A stretch of DNA of 64,000 bases from Nocardiopsis flavescens (GTDB lineage Bacteria > Actinomycetota > Actinomycetes > Streptosporangiales > Streptosporangiaceae). The notes beneath the pieces were generated by a model. That model saw only the letters and a list, made by a program, of their open reading frames with translations, was not told the origin of the DNA and made no database searches. The translations under genes and the position numbers were made by a program. This document shows positions 56,968 to 64,000 of this stretch, piece by piece; position 1 is the first letter of the stretch, and each line of letters opens with the position of its first letter. Location of the stretch: assembly GCF_900141985.1 (NCBI RefSeq), contig NZ_FQZK01000003.1, positions 186,001 to 250,000 on the forward strand, in the 5' to 3' direction.

Positions 56968-57846
56968 ATGCCGCAGCGCACAGCAACCCTGCCGCGACGA
57001 CTGGCCGCGCCGGCCCGGCGGGCGGTCCTCCCGCTCGTCGACGCGCTGGGAACGGTCACCGGGCCCGCCCGGGCCCTGCCCGACTTCCTGATCTGCGGCG
57101 CGCAGCGCAGCGGGACGACGTCGCTGTTCAAGTCCCTGTCGGGGAACCCGGCCGCCACCGGTCCGGTGCTGCGCAAGGGGGTGCACTTCTTCGACACCGC
57201 CCACCACCGGGGGACGGCGTGGTACCGGTCGCACTTCCCGCTGCGGCTGTCGCTGCGGGAGCGTCCGGGGCGGCCCCGGGTGCGGGCGTTCGAGTCCAGC
57301 CCCTACTACCTGTTCCACCCGCTGGCGGCCGAGCGGATCGCCCGCGACCTGCCGGGGGTGCGGGTGGTGGTGATCCTGCGCGACCCGGTGGAGCGGGCGT
57401 ACTCGGCGCACGCGCACGAGACGGCGCGCGGGTTCGAGACCGAGCCCTTCGCGCGGGCGGTGGAGCTGGAGGAGTCGCGCCTGGCCGGGGAGGAGGAGAA
57501 GCTGCTCTCCGAGCCGGGCTATGTGTCCCACTCCCACCAGCACCACGGGTACATCGCCCGGGGCCGCTACGCGGACCAGCTGGAGCGGATGGAGGGGCAC
57601 CTGGGCCGGGACCGGATGTACGTGGCGGACTACGCCGAGCTGTTCGACGGGACCGTCGGCGAACTGCGGCGGATCGAGGACTTCCTGGGACTGCCGCCGG
57701 GGCCGGACCGGGTGCCGGGGCGGCACAACGCGCGCGGGCGGGCGGCGATGCCCGAGGCGCTGCGGGCCGAGCTGGCGGAGCGGTTCGCCGAGAGCGACCG
57801 GCGGCTGGCCCGGTGGTGGGGGCGGACCCCGTCGTGGTGCGCGTGA
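56968..57846 (+). CDS. PAPS-dependent sulfotransferase
   Basis: A 292-residue sulfotransferase. The 5'-phosphosulfate loop GAQRSGTTSLFKS is at residues 44-56, KGVHFFD follows, and the 3'-phosphate motif VILRDPVERAYSAHAH is near 137. The type resembles carbohydrate (heparan N-/O-) sulfotransferases. It should transfer sulfate from PAPS to the glycan made by the surrounding genes. The ATG is chosen for GAGG about eight nt upstream. It follows the phosphotransferase after 128 nt, the one real gap early in the locus, and overlaps the flippase gene. Confidence 0.9.
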   Translation: MPQRTATLPRRLAAPARRAVLPLVDALGTVTGPARALPDFLICGAQRSGTTSLFKSLSGNPAATGPVLRKGVHFFDTAHHRGTAWYRSHFPLRLSLRERPGRPRVRAFESSPYYLFHPLAAERIARDLPGVRVVVILRDPVERAYSAHAHETARGFETEPFARAVELEESRLAGEEEKLLSEPGYVSHSHQHHGYIARGRYADQLERMEGHLGRDRMYVADYAELFDGTVGELRRIEDFLGLPPGPDRVPGRHNARGRAAMPEALRAELAERFAESDRRLARWWGRTPSWCA

Positions 57847-59375
57847 CCGAGGTAGCGGAGCGGGGGAACCCGGGGCTGCGCCGCGTACTGCGGGGCGGCG
57901 CGGTCAACATGGCGGGCGCGGTGGTGGGGGCCGGGCTCAACCTGGCCCTGATCGTGGCGATCACGCGGGCCTTCTCCCAGGAGGCGGCGGGGCTGCTGTT
58001 CTCCGCGACGTCGGTGTTCCTCATCGCGGCGGCGGTGGCGAACGTGGGGGCGCCGGACGGGCTGGTGTACTTCATCGCCCGGCTGCGGGTGCTGGGCCGG
58101 GCGGGCGCGGTGCCGCGGCTGGTGCGGCTGGCGACGGTCCCGGCGGTGCTGGTGTCCTGCGGGGCGGCGGTGCTGATGGCGGCGTTCGCCGGGCCGATGG
58201 CCGACGCGCTGGGGACCGACGACGCCGCGGTGTACCTGCGGCTGCTGGCGGTGTTCCTGCCGTGCGCGGTGCTGCTGGACACGGCCCTGGCGGCGACCCG
58301 GGCGCACCACGCGATGGCGGCGACGGCGCTGCTGGACAAGGTGGGGCGGCCGCTGGCGCAGGTGGGTCTGGTGGCGGCGATGGCGCTGTCGGGTTCGGCG
58401 GGGATGCTGGCGCTGGCGTGGGCGGGGCCGTACCTGCCCGCGGCGGTGCTGGCGTGGTTCTGGCTGGGGCGGATCCTGCGCCGCGGGGCTCCGGGGGAGG
58501 CGGCGGGCGCGGGGGCCCCGTCGGCTCCCCCGGCGGGGCCGGACGCGGGGTACGCGTCCGGCCCCGAGCCGGTCTCCCCCGCCGAGTTCTGGTCGTTCTC
58601 GCTGCCGCGCGCGGTGGCGGGGGTGGCGCAGATGGGGGTGCAGCGCGGAGGCGTGGTGCTGACCGCGCTGCTGGGCGGGCTGACCGGCGCCGCGGTGTTC
58701 ACGGCGGCGACCCGGGTGATGGTGGTCGGGCAGTTCGGGGCGCAGACGGTGCTGTCCGCGGCGCAGCCGCGGTTCGCCGAGCAGCTGGCCACCGGAGACC
58801 ACGACGGGGTGCGCGCCCTGTACACGGCTGGGTCGTCGTGGCTGATGTGCCTGACCTGGCCGCTGTACCTGACCGCGCTGGTCTTCGCACCCGAGGTGAT
58901 GGGGGTGTTCGGCGCGGACTACGCGGCGGGGGCGGACGCCCTGGTCGTGATCTGCGCCGGGCAGCTGGCGGCGTCGCTGCTGGGGATGGGCGACCTGATC
59001 CTGACGATGACGGGGCGCACGGGCGCGAACCTGTTCAACAACCTGCTGGCGCTGGCGGTGAGCGTGGGCGGGTGCCTGCTGCTGGTCCCGGCCGCGGGGG
59101 CGGTGGGCGGCGCTCTGGCGCTGGTGGCGGCGGTGCTGGTGCGCAAGGCGCTGCCGCTGTGGCAGCTGCGGTCGCACGTGGTCCTGCGCCCGCTGGGGCG
59201 GCCGGTGCTGGTCGCGGCGGGCGGGTGCCTGCTGTGGTTCGGCGCCCTGCCGCTGGCGGCGGAGCGGGTCCTGGGCGAGGGCCTCCCCGCCCTGGCCCTG
59301 GCGGTCGTCGCGGGCTCCGCGGGTCACCTGGCGACCGTGTGGGCCTGCCGGGGCCCCCTGGGGCTGCGCACCTGA
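57843..59375 (+). CDS. Wzx-like polysaccharide flippase (MOP superfamily)
   Basis: A 510-residue protein with about 14 helices, beginning VLRGGAVNMAGAVVGAGLNL, a pattern seen at the start of lipid-linked oligosaccharide flippases. A Pro/Ala/Gly-rich loop (about residues 218-245) separates the two halves; the second starts FWSFSLPRAVAGVAQMGVQRG. It would flip the undecaprenyl-linked repeat unit across the membrane. The GTG start overlaps the sulfotransferase stop (GTGA). Confidence 0.9.
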   Translation: MTEVAERGNPGLRRVLRGGAVNMAGAVVGAGLNLALIVAITRAFSQEAAGLLFSATSVFLIAAAVANVGAPDGLVYFIARLRVLGRAGAVPRLVRLATVPAVLVSCGAAVLMAAFAGPMADALGTDDAAVYLRLLAVFLPCAVLLDTALAATRAHHAMAATALLDKVGRPLAQVGLVAAMALSGSAGMLALAWAGPYLPAAVLAWFWLGRILRRGAPGEAAGAGAPSAPPAGPDAGYASGPEPVSPAEFWSFSLPRAVAGVAQMGVQRGGVVLTALLGGLTGAAVFTAATRVMVVGQFGAQTVLSAAQPRFAEQLATGDHDGVRALYTAGSSWLMCLTWPLYLTALVFAPEVMGVFGADYAAGADALVVICAGQLAASLLGMGDLILTMTGRTGANLFNNLLALAVSVGGCLLLVPAAGAVGGALALVAAVLVRKALPLWQLRSHVVLRPLGRPVLVAAGGCLLWFGALPLAAERVLGEGLPALALAVVAGSAGHLATVWACRGPLGLRT

Positions 59376-59389
59376 CCGATGAATACACA

Positions 59390-59409
59390 GAGTCATGAGA
59401 TGATGACTC
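59390..59409. promoter_or_regulatory. Perfect dyad abutting the pssD-like start
   Basis: GAGTCAT, spacer GAGATG, ATGACTC, ending two nt before the ATG at 59411. It is either an operator or a hairpin hiding the start codon of the glycosyltransferase pair. Confidence 0.55.
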
Positions 59410-59410
59410 C

Positions 59411-59869
59411 ATGTCTTCGCGACCGGTTCTCCTGGTGGCCTCCAACGGGGGGCACCTCGCCCAGCTGTGCGCGCTCCGCCCCTGGTGGGAGGGGCGCGAG
59501 CGGGCCTGGGTGACCTTCCGGACCCCGGACGCCGAGTCCGCCCTGGCGGGCGAGCGCGTCCACTGGGCGTACCACCCGACCACCCGCAACGCGGGCAACC
59601 TCCTGCGCAACACGGGGCTGGCCGCCCGGGTGCTGCGCGCCGAGCGGCCCGCCGCGGTCGTGACCACGGGCGCGGGCGTGGCGCTGCCGTTCTTCGCCCT
59701 GGGGCGGCTGAGCCGCGTCCCGACCGTCTACATCGAGGTCTACGACCGGATCGACACCCCCACGCTCACCGCCCGGCTGTGCCGCCCCTTCACCCGCCTG
59801 TCCCTCGCCCAGTGGGAGGAGCAGCGCGCCTTCATGCCGACCGCCATCACCGTAGGACCTCTCCTGTGA
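59411..59869 (+). CDS. PssD/Alg14-like glycosyltransferase anchor subunit
   Basis: A 152-residue protein matching the PssD/Alg14 family: ASNGGHLAQL at the N-terminus, then VVTTGAGVALPFFALGRL and YIEVYDRIDTPTLTARL. In two-part transferases this subunit recruits the catalytic partner to the membrane lipid acceptor. The partner (PssE/Alg13-like) is the next gene, which starts inside this stop (GTGA). The domain is about the usual length for PssD. A palindrome sits directly in front of the ATG. Confidence 0.87.
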   Translation: MSSRPVLLVASNGGHLAQLCALRPWWEGRERAWVTFRTPDAESALAGERVHWAYHPTTRNAGNLLRNTGLAARVLRAERPAAVVTTGAGVALPFFALGRLSRVPTVYIEVYDRIDTPTLTARLCRPFTRLSLAQWEEQRAFMPTAITVGPLL

Positions 59870-61377
59870 CCGAACAGACCACCCGCCCTGCACCCCGGCC
59901 CGACGGCAGCGACCACCCCGACGTGGTCGTCAGCATCGGGACCGACCACCACGCGTTCGACCGGCTCGTGCGCTGGATCGACGACTACGCCCTGGCCCGC
60001 CGGGACCTGAGGATCCTGGTGCAGCACGGGCACAGCGCGGCCCCCGAGGTCGCCTCGGGCACACCGTTCCTGCCGGGCGAGGACCTGGGCGGGCTCATGG
60101 GGGCGGCGCGCGTCGTCGTCACCCACGGGGGGCCCGGGACGATCGTCCAGGCCCGCCGGGCGGGGAGGCTGCCGGTGGTGGTGCCGCGCGACCCCGAGCT
60201 GGGAGAGCACGTCGACGACCACCAGCTGCTGTTCGTGTCCCGGCTCCAGGAGGCGGGGCGGGTGCGGTCCTGCTCCAGCCCGCAGCAGCTGTACGCGCTG
60301 CTCGACCGCGCGCTGGCCGCGCCGGAGGACTTCCGGGTGGGCCCGGAGGACGACGAGGGGGCGGTGCGCTCGGCGCTGCGCGCGGGCGCGCTCATCGACC
60401 TCGTCGCCGACCGCGCCGGGCAGGACGCCCCCGCCGCCGAGCCCCGCCGGGACGGCGGCGAGGTGACGGAGTGGCCCGAGGTCACCGTGGTGGTCCCCAC
60501 CCGGGACCGGCCCGAGCTGCTGCGCCGCACCCTGCGCGCCGTCTCCGAGCAGGACTACCCCGGCACCATCACGACGATCGTGGTCTACGACAACGACCAG
60601 CCCGACCCGTCCCTGGCCCGCGGGGAGGGCGGCCGGCCGGTCCGGGTGGTCACCAACACCCTGACCCCCGGCCTGGCGGGCGCCCGCAACACCGGCGTGC
60701 TGGCGGCGCACACGGACCTGGTGGCCTTCTGCGACGACGACGACACCTGGATGCCCGGCAAGCTGCGCGCCCAGGTGCGGGTGATGCTGGAGGAGCCGGG
60801 GACGGACATGGTGTGCTGCGGGATCACCGTGGTGTACGACAAGGTGGAGGCGGTGCGGACCCTGGACCGCACCAGCGTCAGCTTCGGGGACCTGCTGGGG
60901 TCGCGGCTGACGGAGCTGCACCCGTCCACGTTCCTGATCCGGCGGCGGGCGATGATCGACGGCTGCGGGACGGTGAGCGAGGAGATCCCGGGCAGCTACG
61001 CCGAGGACTACGAGCTGCTGCTGCGCCTGGCCCGGCGCGGCCCCATCCGCAACATCCCGGAGACGGGCGTGCGGGTGCTGTGGCACCGGCGCTCGCACTT
61101 CTCCGGGCGCTGGCAGACGATCTCGACGGCGCTGCGCTGGCTGCTGGAGCGCTACCCGGAGTTCCGCCTGGTCCCGCGCGGCCACGCCCGCGTCGCCGGA
61201 CAGATCGCGTTCGCCGAGGCGTCCGCGGGGCACCGCCGGGCCGCGCTGCGCTGGATCGGCACCACCGTGCGCACCCGGCCCACCGAGGCCCGCGCCTATC
61301 TGGCCCTGCTGGTGGTCCTGGGCGTTCCTCCGGGCTGGGTCACGCGCGCCCTGCACCTGCGCGGCAAGGGCCTCTGA
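59866..61377 (+). CDS. PssE/Alg13-like transferase fused to family 2 glycosyltransferase
   Basis: A 503-residue fusion. Residues 20-175 are PssE/Alg13-like: VVVSIGTDHHAFDRLVRWI, the UDP-sugar motif VVTHGGPGTIVQARRAG and ELGEHVDDHQ. After an acidic linker (about 176-202), residues 203-503 form a GT-A glycosyltransferase with VTVVVPTRDRPELLRRTL, the metal-binding FCDDDDTW near 290, and EDYELLLRLARRG. No stop separates the parts; an internal GTG at about 60463 could also give the GT2 part alone. With PssD it would add two sugars in succession. Confidence 0.86.
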   Translation: MTEQTTRPAPRPDGSDHPDVVVSIGTDHHAFDRLVRWIDDYALARRDLRILVQHGHSAAPEVASGTPFLPGEDLGGLMGAARVVVTHGGPGTIVQARRAGRLPVVVPRDPELGEHVDDHQLLFVSRLQEAGRVRSCSSPQQLYALLDRALAAPEDFRVGPEDDEGAVRSALRAGALIDLVADRAGQDAPAAEPRRDGGEVTEWPEVTVVVPTRDRPELLRRTLRAVSEQDYPGTITTIVVYDNDQPDPSLARGEGGRPVRVVTNTLTPGLAGARNTGVLAAHTDLVAFCDDDDTWMPGKLRAQVRVMLEEPGTDMVCCGITVVYDKVEAVRTLDRTSVSFGDLLGSRLTELHPSTFLIRRRAMIDGCGTVSEEIPGSYAEDYELLLRLARRGPIRNIPETGVRVLWHRRSHFSGRWQTISTALRWLLERYPEFRLVPRGHARVAGQIAFAEASAGHRRAALRWIGTTVRTRPTEARAYLALLVVLGVPPGWVTRALHLRGKGL

Positions 61378-61439
61378 CCCGGGGGCCGGGCGCCGCCCCA
61401 CGGCCGATACCGGGGCCGGGGGGGAGACGGTGCTCGGCC

Positions 61440-61501
61440 CCCCGCCGAGGCGGTGCCGGGCGCGTCCGATCCCGTACCCGCCCGGCTCCGCCTCGGCGGG
61501 G
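61440..61501 (+). terminator. Long hairpin, probable terminator of polysaccharide locus
   Basis: CCCCGCCGAGGCGG pairs with its exact complement at 61488-61501. After one T-T mismatch GCCGGGCG pairs with CGCCCGGC, leaving a 16-nt loop: about 22 bp in all, 63 nt after the last glycosyltransferase. Confidence 0.6.
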
Positions 61502-61706
61502 GCGCGGACCCGGCGCGGTGCCGCCCGTCCACGTACAGGTGGACCCCGCCCTGGCCGCGGGCCCCGGGTGCGGGCGTCGCGGGCGTACACCGTCCGGCCG
61601 CCGTCCCGGATTCCGGTCCCCGAACCCGGCGGCCCCCTCGACCTGGAACGACGGCCAGGCCGACACAGCGTATCGAAACTGCCGCGATGGTAGCATCACG
61701 GCGTAT

Positions 61707-61721
61707 CGGTACGGCGTACCG
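61707..61721. promoter_or_regulatory. TetR operator candidate
   Basis: CGGTAC-GGC-GTACCG, a perfect dyad between a TAGCAT -10 candidate (61691-61696) and the ATG at 61745; suited to autoregulation. Confidence 0.55.
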
Positions 61722-61744
61722 GAACCGGGCGAGGGAAGGCGGAC

Positions 61745-62353
61745 ATGGAACCGACACCACCGGAGGGCCTCGGCAGCCGCGACAGGATCCTGTGGGCGGC
61801 GGCGACGATGCTGGGCGAGGGTCCCGGCGCGATCCTCAGCGTGCGCAACATCGCCGCGCGGGCCGGTGTGAGCCCTGGGTCGCTGCGCCACCACTTCCCC
61901 ACGCAGCGCGCCCTGATGGACACGGTCCTGCCCCTGGTCTACGACATGGTGCTCCCCGAGGACAGCGTCCACGACTCCTCGCTCCCGGCCCGGGACCGGC
62001 TCGTCGCCCGCCTGCGGCGGCTGCTCGCGCCCACCGGCGCCGGCGCCGACCCACGGGAGTCCTGGCGCCTGGCCTTCGAGCGGTACGTCGACCCCGAGCC
62101 GACGGAGGCGGTGCGGGAGGAGTACCTGGCCCTGGAGCGGGAGATGGCCCGCCGCGTCGAGTCCTGCCTGGCGGTCCTCCAGAACGAGGGCGCCCTCCCC
62201 GAGGGGGACACCCACCGCCGGGTGAGGTTCCTGATGACCGTGGTCAACGGGCTCTCCATTGCCCAGGCACTGCCCGCGGACGCGTCCCTGCCGCGGACGG
62301 AGACCGAGGTGCTGAACGCCGCCGCCGACGCCGTTCTCACGGGCGGCGTCTGA
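61745..62353 (+). CDS. TetR-family regulator
   Basis: A 202-residue TetR-type repressor. The N-terminal HTH (about residues 12-58) has SRDRILWAAATML, LSVRNIAARAGVSPGSLRHHFP and TQRALMDTVL. The C-terminal ligand-binding half is helical and resembles BetI-like TetR_C members. GCGAGGGAAGG precedes the ATG. A perfect dyad at 61707-61721 lies in its promoter. It is convergent with the membrane protein gene. Confidence 0.92.
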   Translation: MEPTPPEGLGSRDRILWAAATMLGEGPGAILSVRNIAARAGVSPGSLRHHFPTQRALMDTVLPLVYDMVLPEDSVHDSSLPARDRLVARLRRLLAPTGAGADPRESWRLAFERYVDPEPTEAVREEYLALEREMARRVESCLAVLQNEGALPEGDTHRRVRFLMTVVNGLSIAQALPADASLPRTETEVLNAAADAVLTGGV

Positions 62354-62384
62354 GGACCGGCCGCGGGCCCGTGCCCGGCGCCGG

Positions 62385-62954
62385 TCATGACGCCTTCCTT
62401 CGCAGCAGGGCGCCCAGACGGAGGGCGGAGACCAGGAAGAAGACACCGCCGACGGCGGCGTAGCCGCCGACCCCCGCGATGTCGCCGGAGCCCTGGAGGC
62501 CCTGGGCCAGGAAGGCGCCGCCGGCCAGGACGGAGATGCCGCCGCTGAGGATCTGCGGCACCTGGCCGCCGGAGCGCCGCCGCCGGACCGCGGCGACCAG
62601 CTGGGGGATGCCCGAGCCCACGGCCCAGGCGCCCCAGACGGCGAGGGCGGCGGCGGGGGACACCGTGGACGCCCAGCCGAGCGCGACGGCCACGGCCGCG
62701 CTGACCGCCACGTTGACCCGTTCCGCCGCGCGCGGCGAGGCGGGATCGCGGTGCCGGGACCGGAGCTGCCACAGGACGGCGGCGGCGTCGAAGAGCGGGT
62801 AGGCGACCAGGAGCGCGGTGAGCACCGGCCCCGCGGCCCCCGCCGTCGCGAACACCAGCACCGCCCAGGCGAGGGCGAAGGCGAAGCGGACGAAGTACAG
62901 GCGGCGCAGCGCCTCGCCGAACCGCGTCGGCGCGGTCGTGTCGGACACGGTCAT
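62385..62954 (-). CDS. Six-helix membrane protein (DUF308/HdeD-like)
   Basis: A 189-residue protein with about six hydrophobic segments arranged in pairs, for example FAFALAWAVLVFATAG, PVLTALLVAYPLFDAAAVLW and AVGGVFFLVSALRLGALL. Spacing and length resemble DUF308/HdeD-like proteins, but I am not certain of the family. GGAGAG six nt before the ATG sets the start. It is divergent from a TetR gene with a dyad between them, so it is the likely target of that repressor. Confidence 0.8.
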   Translation of the reverse strand: MTVSDTTAPTRFGEALRRLYFVRFAFALAWAVLVFATAGAAGPVLTALLVAYPLFDAAAVLWQLRSRHRDPASPRAAERVNVAVSAAVAVALGWASTVSPAAALAVWGAWAVGSGIPQLVAAVRRRRSGGQVPQILSGGISVLAGGAFLAQGLQGSGDIAGVGGYAAVGGVFFLVSALRLGALLRRKAS

Positions 62955-63032
62955 GGGTTCTCTCCTGGGAAAGGTCGGGCCGTGGCGGCGGTGTACAGGG
63001 GCGCGGACATCGTGCCTCCTCGACCGCTTCAA

Positions 63033-63056
63033 TGTAGAGTTACTAGTTCGTCTACA
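63033..63056. promoter_or_regulatory. TetR operator candidate, divergent promoter
   Basis: TGTAGA, a 12-nt spacer, TCTACA, in an AT-richer patch between the membrane protein gene and the divergent TetR gene. A wider TAGAGT/ACTCTA pair flanks its right side. Confidence 0.6.
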
Positions 63057-63122
63057 TCGACGACTCTAGACTCGTCCCAGCGCCGGTGCAACCGGTCGGA
63101 CGAAAAGAGGGGGACGGCAGAC

Positions 63123-63731
63123 ATGCACGCCGAGACGACCGAACCGGCGAAGCGCAGGCCGTCGGGGGCCGCGACGAGGGCGCGCATCCTCACCGCCGCG
63201 AACGAGCTGTTCTACGCCCAGGGCATCCGGGCGACGAGCGCCGACCGCATCATCGAGCAGGTGGGCGTCACGAAGGTGACGTTCTACCGCCACTTCCGGA
63301 CCAAGGGCGACCTCGTGGTCGCCTACCTGGAGGAACAGGCCGCGGCGGAACGCCGGTGGCTGGCGGGCGCGCGCCGCGAGGGCGACCCGGCGGGGTCGCT
63401 GCGCGCCCTGGCCACCGACATCGGTGCGGCCAGTTGCAGCCCGGGGTTCCGGGGGTGCGCGTTCATCAACGCGGCGGCGGAGTTCTCCGACCCGGAGGAC
63501 CCGGTGCGGGCCGCGGTCGACGCGCACCGCGCGTGGATGCTCGGCGAGTTCGCGGACATCGCGGCGCAGGCGGGCGTGCGGAACGTGGACGCCGTCGCGC
63601 GGCAGCTGATGATCCTGCGCGACGGGGCGATGGTGAACGGCTACCTCGGGGAGGCGGAGACCGTCGCGGACTCCCTGGCGGCCGCGTTCACCTCGATCCT
63701 CGCGGCGCCGGGCGGAGCCTCCCCCCGCTGA
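63123..63731 (+). CDS. TetR-family regulator (LmrA/YxaF-like)
   Basis: A 202-residue repressor. The HTH (about residues 15-62) reads ATRARILTAANELFYAQGI, then ADRIIEQVGVTKVTFYRHF and RTKGDLVVAYLE. The C-terminal part with SPGFRGCAFINAAAEF is typical of the LmrA/YxaF group, which control small membrane or efflux proteins. It is divergent from the six-helix membrane protein across 168 nt with a clear dyad. A classical U-tract terminator follows. Confidence 0.92.
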   Translation: MHAETTEPAKRRPSGAATRARILTAANELFYAQGIRATSADRIIEQVGVTKVTFYRHFRTKGDLVVAYLEEQAAAERRWLAGARREGDPAGSLRALATDIGAASCSPGFRGCAFINAAAEFSDPEDPVRAAVDAHRAWMLGEFADIAAQAGVRNVDAVARQLMILRDGAMVNGYLGEAETVADSLAAAFTSILAAPGGASPR

Positions 63732-63763
63732 ACCCCGCCACGGCGGCCCGCACGCGCCCCGGA

Positions 63764-63795
63764 CCCCGACCTGGAATTCCAGGTCGGGGTTTTTT
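63764..63795 (+). terminator. Intrinsic terminator with U-tract
   Basis: CCCCGACCTGGAA is followed directly by its exact complement and then six T. A full Rho-independent terminator, rare in this GC-rich window. Confidence 0.9.
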
Positions 63796-64000
63796 CCCTT
63801 GCCTATGACCCGATAAGTACTTTTAGCGAAGACAAAAGGAAAAATTCCCGACCCCATTCCCACCTGCGAGAACACCGAACCGAAAAGATTCCCCGGCACG
63901 ACCGAAGAACAACCGGACCTATCGTCTTTCCCATCGCGGATCTCTGTCCGACAACCGAAAGCAGAGACCCCGGTGTCCGGGGCCGTAGCGGTGGTTCACC
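63796..64000. other. AT-richer region at window edge, no gene seen
   Basis: The last 205 nt are clearly less GC-rich than the coding DNA, with A-rich runs (AAAAGGAAAAA near 63835). No open frame with a start and ribosome-binding site is visible. It probably holds the promoter of a gene beyond the window or is a boundary. Confidence 0.5.

Larger units (their letters stand above)
61378..61744. other. Intergenic region between polysaccharide locus and TetR gene
   Basis: 367 nt without a supported gene. It contains the long imperfect hairpin at 61440-61501, direct repeats of GCGTATCG (61668 and 61701), a TAGCAT -10 candidate at 61691-61696 and the TetR operator candidate at 61707-61721. Confidence 0.6.

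Overview
The window is very GC-rich, about three quarters G+C in coding DNA. It has many GTG and a few TTG starts, frequent ATGA/GTGA gene overlaps and several apparently leaderless genes. The neighbourhood cya-birA-ppc-pccB-pccE-accA-lpdA-punA-add, with icd/DUF3017/folD/purH/purN nearby, is typical of actinomycetes. A Nocardiopsaceae-like organism (Nocardiopsis or a relative) is the best guess. That is an inference from gene content, since no rRNA is present. All of it reads as chromosomal housekeeping DNA with small accessory insertions. I saw no tRNA, rRNA, insertion sequence, prophage or CRISPR array.

Layout. 1-3.5 kb: two tandem membrane Ser/Thr kinases on the minus strand, the first cut by the window edge. 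3.6-7.6 kb: a DUF3054 membrane protein, a small protein with a C-terminal motif like bacterial amyloid-signalling sequences, a SpoU RNA methyltransferase, a duplicated GNAT acetyltransferase pair and a Doc-type toxin-antitoxin pair. 7.8-16.2 kb: two different succinate dehydrogenases back to back, sdhCAB (minus) and a mycobacterial Sdh1-like anchor-flavoprotein-FeS operon (plus), separated by a LysR regulator. A LysR-type box lies at the regulator start and a CRP-type palindrome lies in front of the second operon. 16.3-21.5 kb: an AlkC-like DNA glycosylase, an MBL hydrolase, adenylate cyclase, a PH-domain protein that has lost its membrane hairpin, and biotin ligase. 21.6-28.2 kb: PEP carboxylase and the propionyl-CoA carboxylase subunits, i.e. 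anaplerosis and the clients of BirA. 28.3-33.5 kb: a Uma2-like nuclease, a Cys-containing leader peptide ahead of a cystine/dicarboxylate-type symporter, a Met-rich membrane protein, a P-loop kinase and a zinc-finger protein. 33.5-44.8 kb: an LpdA-type flavoprotein, purine salvage (PNP, adenosine deaminase), an M20 hydrolase, a GCS2 ligase, a BrkB protein, a divergent galactokinase-like protein and an LCP cell-wall ligase. 45.4-52.1 kb: icd, DUF3017, an FHA/HTH protein, the purN-purH-folD operon and a DUF4190 protein.

52.4-61.4 kb is a compact exopolysaccharide locus, largely translationally coupled. It encodes a Wzz/BY-kinase-like protein with a degenerate P-loop, a Wzy-like polymerase, a choline-kinase-fold phosphotransferase, a sulfotransferase, a Wzx-like flippase, a PssD/Alg14-like subunit and a PssE/Alg13-GT2 fusion. 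Together these suggest a sulfated and possibly otherwise decorated surface glycan; this is the most system-like part of the window. The right end (61.7-63.7 kb) carries two TetR regulators around a small membrane protein, each with candidate operators.

Functional links. Adenylate cyclase and the CRP-type palindrome ahead of the second succinate dehydrogenase suggest cAMP control of respiration. BirA lies beside the biotin-dependent carboxylases. The leader peptide is positioned for Cys-dependent attenuation of the symporter. Function calls are from sequence motifs and family knowledge only; no database search was run.
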